Shown in pieces: positions 6,017 to 7,867 of a stretch of 7,867 nucleotides of DNA. Made by a program: the position numbers and the translations under genes. Under the pieces are notes generated by a model. It was not told where the DNA came from and did no database searches. It saw nothing but the letters and a program-made list of their open reading frames with translations. Origin of the DNA: UBA1151 sp963579925 (lineage in GTDB: Bacteria; Chloroflexota; Dehalococcoidia; Lucifugimonadales; Lucifugimonadaceae); assembly GCA_963579925.1 (NCBI GenBank), contig CAUZJA010000133.1, positions 1 through 7,867 on the forward strand, read 5' to 3'. Position 1 is the first letter of the stretch. Each line of letters begins with the position of its first letter.

Positions 6017-6346
6017 CTACCAGCGACGTCCGCCGCCACCGCCGCCATCACCGCCGCCGCCGTAGCCTCCGCCACCACCGCCTCCGCCACCACCGCGACG
6101 ATCTTCGCGTGGTCGGGCTTCGTTGACGCTGACTTCACGACCGTCGAGCTGGGAGCCGTTGATGGCTGCCATGGCCGTGTTGCCCTCGCCGTCATCTGAC
6201 ATCTCAACAAAACCAAAACCACGTGAGCGGCCTGATTCTCGGTCGGTGATTACACGAGCTGAGTCAACTGCACCGTGAGTTGCAAACGCAACCCGCAGTG
6301 AGTCATCTGTCGTGTCAAAACTAAGGTTTCCTACGTAGATATTCAA
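6017..6346 (-). CDS. Glycine-rich RRM RNA-binding protein
   Basis: This is a 109-residue protein with a single RNA recognition motif followed by a glycine-rich tail. It resembles the cold-inducible Rbp proteins of cyanobacteria and homologues in Chloroflexota and other phyla. RNP2 is IYVGNL (3-8) and RNP1 is RGFGFVEM (42-49), with the aromatic residues that stack on RNA bases at Y4, F44 and F46. The tail (83-109) is flanked by arginines and consists almost entirely of glycine with one Tyr and one Asp, similar to RGG-type disordered tails. The likely role is RNA chaperone or post-transcriptional regulator in the cytosol; its targets are unknown. The TTG start at 6346 is forced: the codon just before it is TAG, the next Met is residue 49, and GGAGGA lies 8 bases upstream. 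It is monocistronic, with its own promoter and terminator. Confidence 0.93.
   Translation of the reverse strand: MNIYVGNLSFDTTDDSLRVAFATHGAVDSARVITDRESGRSRGFGFVEMSDDGEGNTAMAAINGSQLDGREVSVNEARPREDRRGGGGGGGGGGYGGGGDGGGGGGRRW
6029..6094 (-). repeat. GGN trinucleotide run encoding the polyglycine tail
   Basis: Twenty-two codons encode 6 Gly, Asp, 4 Gly, Tyr and 10 Gly (read in plus order). The codons mix GGC, GGT and GGA, so this is not a pure microsatellite, but it is repetitive enough for length changes by slippage or unequal recombination. Confidence 0.85.
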
Positions 6347-6504
6347 CTACTTACTCCTCCGCAATAGCGGACAAACTATTTCGCATCTAACCGCGCTCAA
6401 GGTCCATGGGTTCGCGGTGAGCGTATCCGGGGAGCATGTGCAGGATCTATGCGGACAGTCACAACATGCCGCAAATAGTCATGACTGCCAATTAACTTTA
6501 CGAC
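6347..6504 (-). promoter_or_regulatory. Long structured 5' leader of the RRM gene
   Basis: If transcription starts near 6504, the leader is about 158 bases. Three further inverted repeats lie in it: ACCGCG/CGCGGT (6390-6395 with 6413-6418), TGCGG/CCGCA (6450-6454 with 6469-6473), and CAGTCA/TGACTG (6456-6461 with 6482-6487), which overlaps the perfect palindrome AGTCATGACT (6477-6486). Long leaders are common for cold-regulated RNA-binding proteins. No known riboswitch is recognised. Confidence 0.4.
6355..6371 (-). promoter_or_regulatory. Strong ribosome binding site of the RRM gene, partly inside a hairpin
   Basis: On the minus strand GGAGGA (6360-6355) is an excellent Shine-Dalgarno sequence 8 bases before the TTG start. 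The hairpin TCCGC-TATT-GCGGA (6371-6358) covers its first three bases. The stem is short but could lower ribosome access depending on temperature or a bound protein. Confidence 0.6.
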
Positions 6505-6510
6505 CTCTAC

Positions 6511-6538
6511 ATTCTACCAAATAGGCAGGATTCGACAA
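6511..6538 (-). promoter_or_regulatory. Candidate promoter of the RRM gene
   Basis: On the minus strand TTGTCG (6538-6533) and TAGAAT (6516-6511) are separated by 16 bases. The -10 differs from TATAAT at one position and the -35 matches four of six. This is the best promoter-like pair in the window. A weaker pair, TTGAGC/TAGTTT, lies closer to the gene. Confidence 0.5.
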
Positions 6539-6693
6539 CAAGGGGACGGCGAACGGCGATTTACCAATGTTGAGGAGGTGCAGGTAGTCGCCTGATTATT
6601 GGATGTCCACACCTCTCTGCCACCCTGAAATCTTTCAAGAGTCAGCCTATTGTCAGAGCGAATTGACACTGATTCGAATATGATGCCCGCACT
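6539..6693. other. Spacer between the RRM promoter and the kinase gene, nothing recognised
   Basis: No gene, RNA or strong repeat is seen. A perfect TTGACA hexamer (6663-6668) lies 25 bases before the kinase start but has no -10 at proper spacing. The kinase ATG lacks a Shine-Dalgarno sequence, so its control is unclear. Confidence 0.4.
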
Positions 6694-7521
6694 ATGCCAT
6701 CTGAGCGTGTACAGCGGCGAATAGACCGGTTTCTTGATCAGGCCGATGAGGCACTTGAGGCCAACGCCTGGCAAAAGACCGTCGAAATATGCCGCGCCGT
6801 TTTAAAATTGGACGGCGAGAACGCAGACGCCGCTTCGTTTCTTGAGGCTGCTGAAGAGGCAATCGAGGCAGGGACGGCTTCAACGCCGCCTCGCGCATCT
6901 GAAGAGATCACCCCATCGACCACGATAGATCAATTACCAACGTCCTTCACCAACGGACGTTTTGTGGTCAAGAGTCTCATCGGCGAAGGTGGCAAGAAGA
7001 GGGTCTATCTGACCCACGGCACCACGCTCGACCGAGACGTAGCGTTCGGCTTGATCAAGTCTGAAGGACTCGATGCCGATGCTCGACAGCGCATCACCCG
7101 AGAAGCCCAGGCGATGGGTCGTTTGGGTGACCACCCCAACATCATGCCTATTCATGATCTGGGGGATGAGATTGGTCAGCCATATCTTGTTCAGCCACTA
7201 ATGAACGGTGGCGATGTAGGAGCGCTGATCGAGGCCGCTGACGATGGTAGACTCCCTCCTGAGGACGCACTGCGGCTTGCAGCCGAGATCTGCAGCGGGC
7301 TGGAATTTGCCCACTCCAAAGGGATCATCCATCGTGACCTGAAGCTTGGGAATGTATGGCTAACCAGCGGTGGCAACGCCCGCATCGGTGATTTTGGATT
7401 GGCGCTGTCAATCGATCGTTCTCGCCTCACGCAAGAGAAGATGATGGTTGGCACTGTCTCCTACATGCCGCCTGAGCAGGCCACTGGCGGAGAGGTAACG
7501 GAGCAGGCAGACCTGTATTGA
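6694..7521 (+). CDS. TPR-like Ser/Thr protein kinase, N-terminal part, ended by an in-frame TGA
   Basis: The open frame gives 275 residues. Residues 1-60 form TPR-like helices (RRIDRFLDQADEAL, then ICRAVLKLDGENADA). A Hanks-type kinase domain starts near 88, with G-loop GEGGKKRVY (97-105), the ATP lysine K122 in FGLIK, the helix C glutamate E137, HRDLKLGN (213-220; catalytic D215, N220), DFG (233-235), PPE (259-261) and helix F D273. The GEGGKK loop and LIKSEGLD block are typical of the bacterial kinases fused to a large C-terminal ATPase. Such proteins are usually signalling regulators, with unknown inputs. The stop TGA (7519-7521) stands where relatives have the Ser of DLYSLG, and the same frame resumes at once with LGAMLYEMVTGRPPF. 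The product would lack helices F to I and is unlikely to fold or be active. The ATG at 6694 is the first start after an in-frame TGA at 6670 and has no clear Shine-Dalgarno sequence. Confidence 0.88.
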   Translation: MPSERVQRRIDRFLDQADEALEANAWQKTVEICRAVLKLDGENADAASFLEAAEEAIEAGTASTPPRASEEITPSTTIDQLPTSFTNGRFVVKSLIGEGGKKRVYLTHGTTLDRDVAFGLIKSEGLDADARQRITREAQAMGRLGDHPNIMPIHDLGDEIGQPYLVQPLMNGGDVGALIEAADDGRLPPEDALRLAAEICSGLEFAHSKGIIHRDLKLGNVWLTSGGNARIGDFGLALSIDRSRLTQEKMMVGTVSYMPPEQATGGEVTEQADLY

Positions 7522-7755
7522 CTGGGGGCGATGCTCTACGAAATGGTGACTGGCAGGCCACCTTTCTTGGGCGACGATGACATCGCGATAATCAGCCAGC
7601 ACGTCAACACACCACCGGTGGCACCGAGTTGGCACAACCAGTCACTCCCGCAGACGCTGGATTCGCTCATCATGCGGCTGCTCTCAAAGGCGCCATCAGA
7701 GCGCCCTGAAAGCGCCAGAGACGTCTTGCTGGCGCTTTCCGGCATCGACGGCTGA
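7522..7755 (+). pseudogene. Remainder of the kinase C-lobe, same frame, downstream of the TGA
   Basis: Directly after the TGA the same frame encodes LGAMLYEMVTGRPPF and, near its end, LSKAPSERPESARDVLLAL, the helix F to helix I region with the conserved arginine of the kinase fold. It belongs to the gene that starts at 6694. The ATG at 7531 has no credible ribosome binding site and would start in the middle of a domain, so an independent gene is very unlikely. The frame ends at TGA 7753-7755, which appears to result from a frameshift rather than being the natural stop. Confidence 0.85.
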
Positions 7756-7867
7756 AGCTGTGGTTGCACGTGAAGATACCCAGGGTTCGCTGGATGCCAT
7801 GTCAGGCGGCGTCTTCGTAGGCCGACACCGTGAGATGGATGCCCTGAAGGCGGCATTTGAAAAGACT
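7754..7867 (+). pseudogene. Start of the C-terminal predicted ATPase domain, +1 frame, cut by the window edge
   Basis: In the frame shifted by one base, a linker (EAVVAREDTQGSLDAMSG) leads to GGVFVGRHREMDALKAAFEK, the typical opening FVGRxxEL of the AAA/STAND-type ATPase that follows the kinase in this family. The Walker A motif would lie beyond the window. Removing one G from the GG at 7750-7751 would join this frame to the kinase as SGID-AEAVVARED. It is therefore one gene broken by a single-base insertion, or a sequencing error. An independent start at ATG 7799 is possible but has no ribosome binding site. Confidence 0.75.

Noticed and set aside
5938..6222. 94-codon minus frame rich in Ala and Val over the RRM tail
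   Set aside because: It comes from reading the GGN repeat in another frame and runs across the terminator hairpin.
6663..6668. TTGACA as the -35 box of a kinase promoter
   Set aside because: No -10-like hexamer lies 16 to 18 bases downstream; the AT-rich TATGAT begins only 10 bases away.
6514..6774. 86-codon minus frame over the spacer and the kinase start
   Set aside because: No motif or ribosome binding site, it overlaps the RRM promoter, and its composition is random.
7519..7521. TGA read as an amino acid (recoding or selenocysteine)
   Set aside because: No other gene here contains an in-frame TGA in roughly 1,900 codons, Trp is always TGG, the expected residue is Ser, no convincing SECIS-like hairpin follows, and a second lesion nearby points to decay or error.

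Overview
This window looks like a bacterial chromosomal fragment, moderately GC-rich by eye, with mostly housekeeping genes. The combination fits a Chloroflexota-type bacterium, possibly of the marine SAR202/Dehalococcoidia kind: a short nicotinate phosphoribosyltransferase, a RecA with a long acidic tail, a small glycine-rich RRM protein, and a Ser/Thr kinase joined to a predicted ATPase. That placement is inference from protein style (about 50% sure). Cyanobacteria and Actinobacteria are less likely alternatives.

Layout, left to right. A probable divergent gene runs off the left edge (minus, 1-84), separated by about 130 bases of regulatory DNA from a nicotinate phosphoribosyltransferase gene (plus, 214-1212; NAD salvage). 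That gene converges, with a 2-base gap, on a minus-strand cluster read as recA (5230-4094), then a CBS-domain CorC/HlyC membrane protein (3962-2676), then tilS (2669-1215). No convincing terminator was seen between recA and tilS, so they may share a transcript. Right of recA lies a divergent DUF488 gene (plus, 5486-5929). It converges on a glycine-rich RRM RNA-binding protein gene (minus, 6346-6017), which has a textbook intrinsic terminator, a long structured leader and a good promoter. The window ends with a TPR-like/Ser-Thr-kinase/ATPase gene (plus, from 6694) that runs off the right edge and is broken twice.

Most interesting points. (1) A near-perfect palindrome in the recA promoter shares the core ACAWWTGT, and an upstream TTGAG/AGTAG context, with a palindrome at 128-139. 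This suggests an SOS (LexA-like) operator pair, with the second one controlling the truncated left-edge gene or pncB. (2) The kinase-ATPase gene has an in-frame TGA inside the kinase domain and a single-base frameshift just before the ATPase domain, so it is a pseudogene or carries sequencing errors. (3) A 21-base tandem duplication sits in the N-terminal extension of recA. (4) The RRM leader has a hairpin that overlaps the Shine-Dalgarno sequence.

I did not find a convincing undescribed multi-gene system. The leads above are regulatory or evolutionary curiosities in otherwise recognisable genes. There are no rRNA, tRNA, CRISPR or insertion sequences that I can support.
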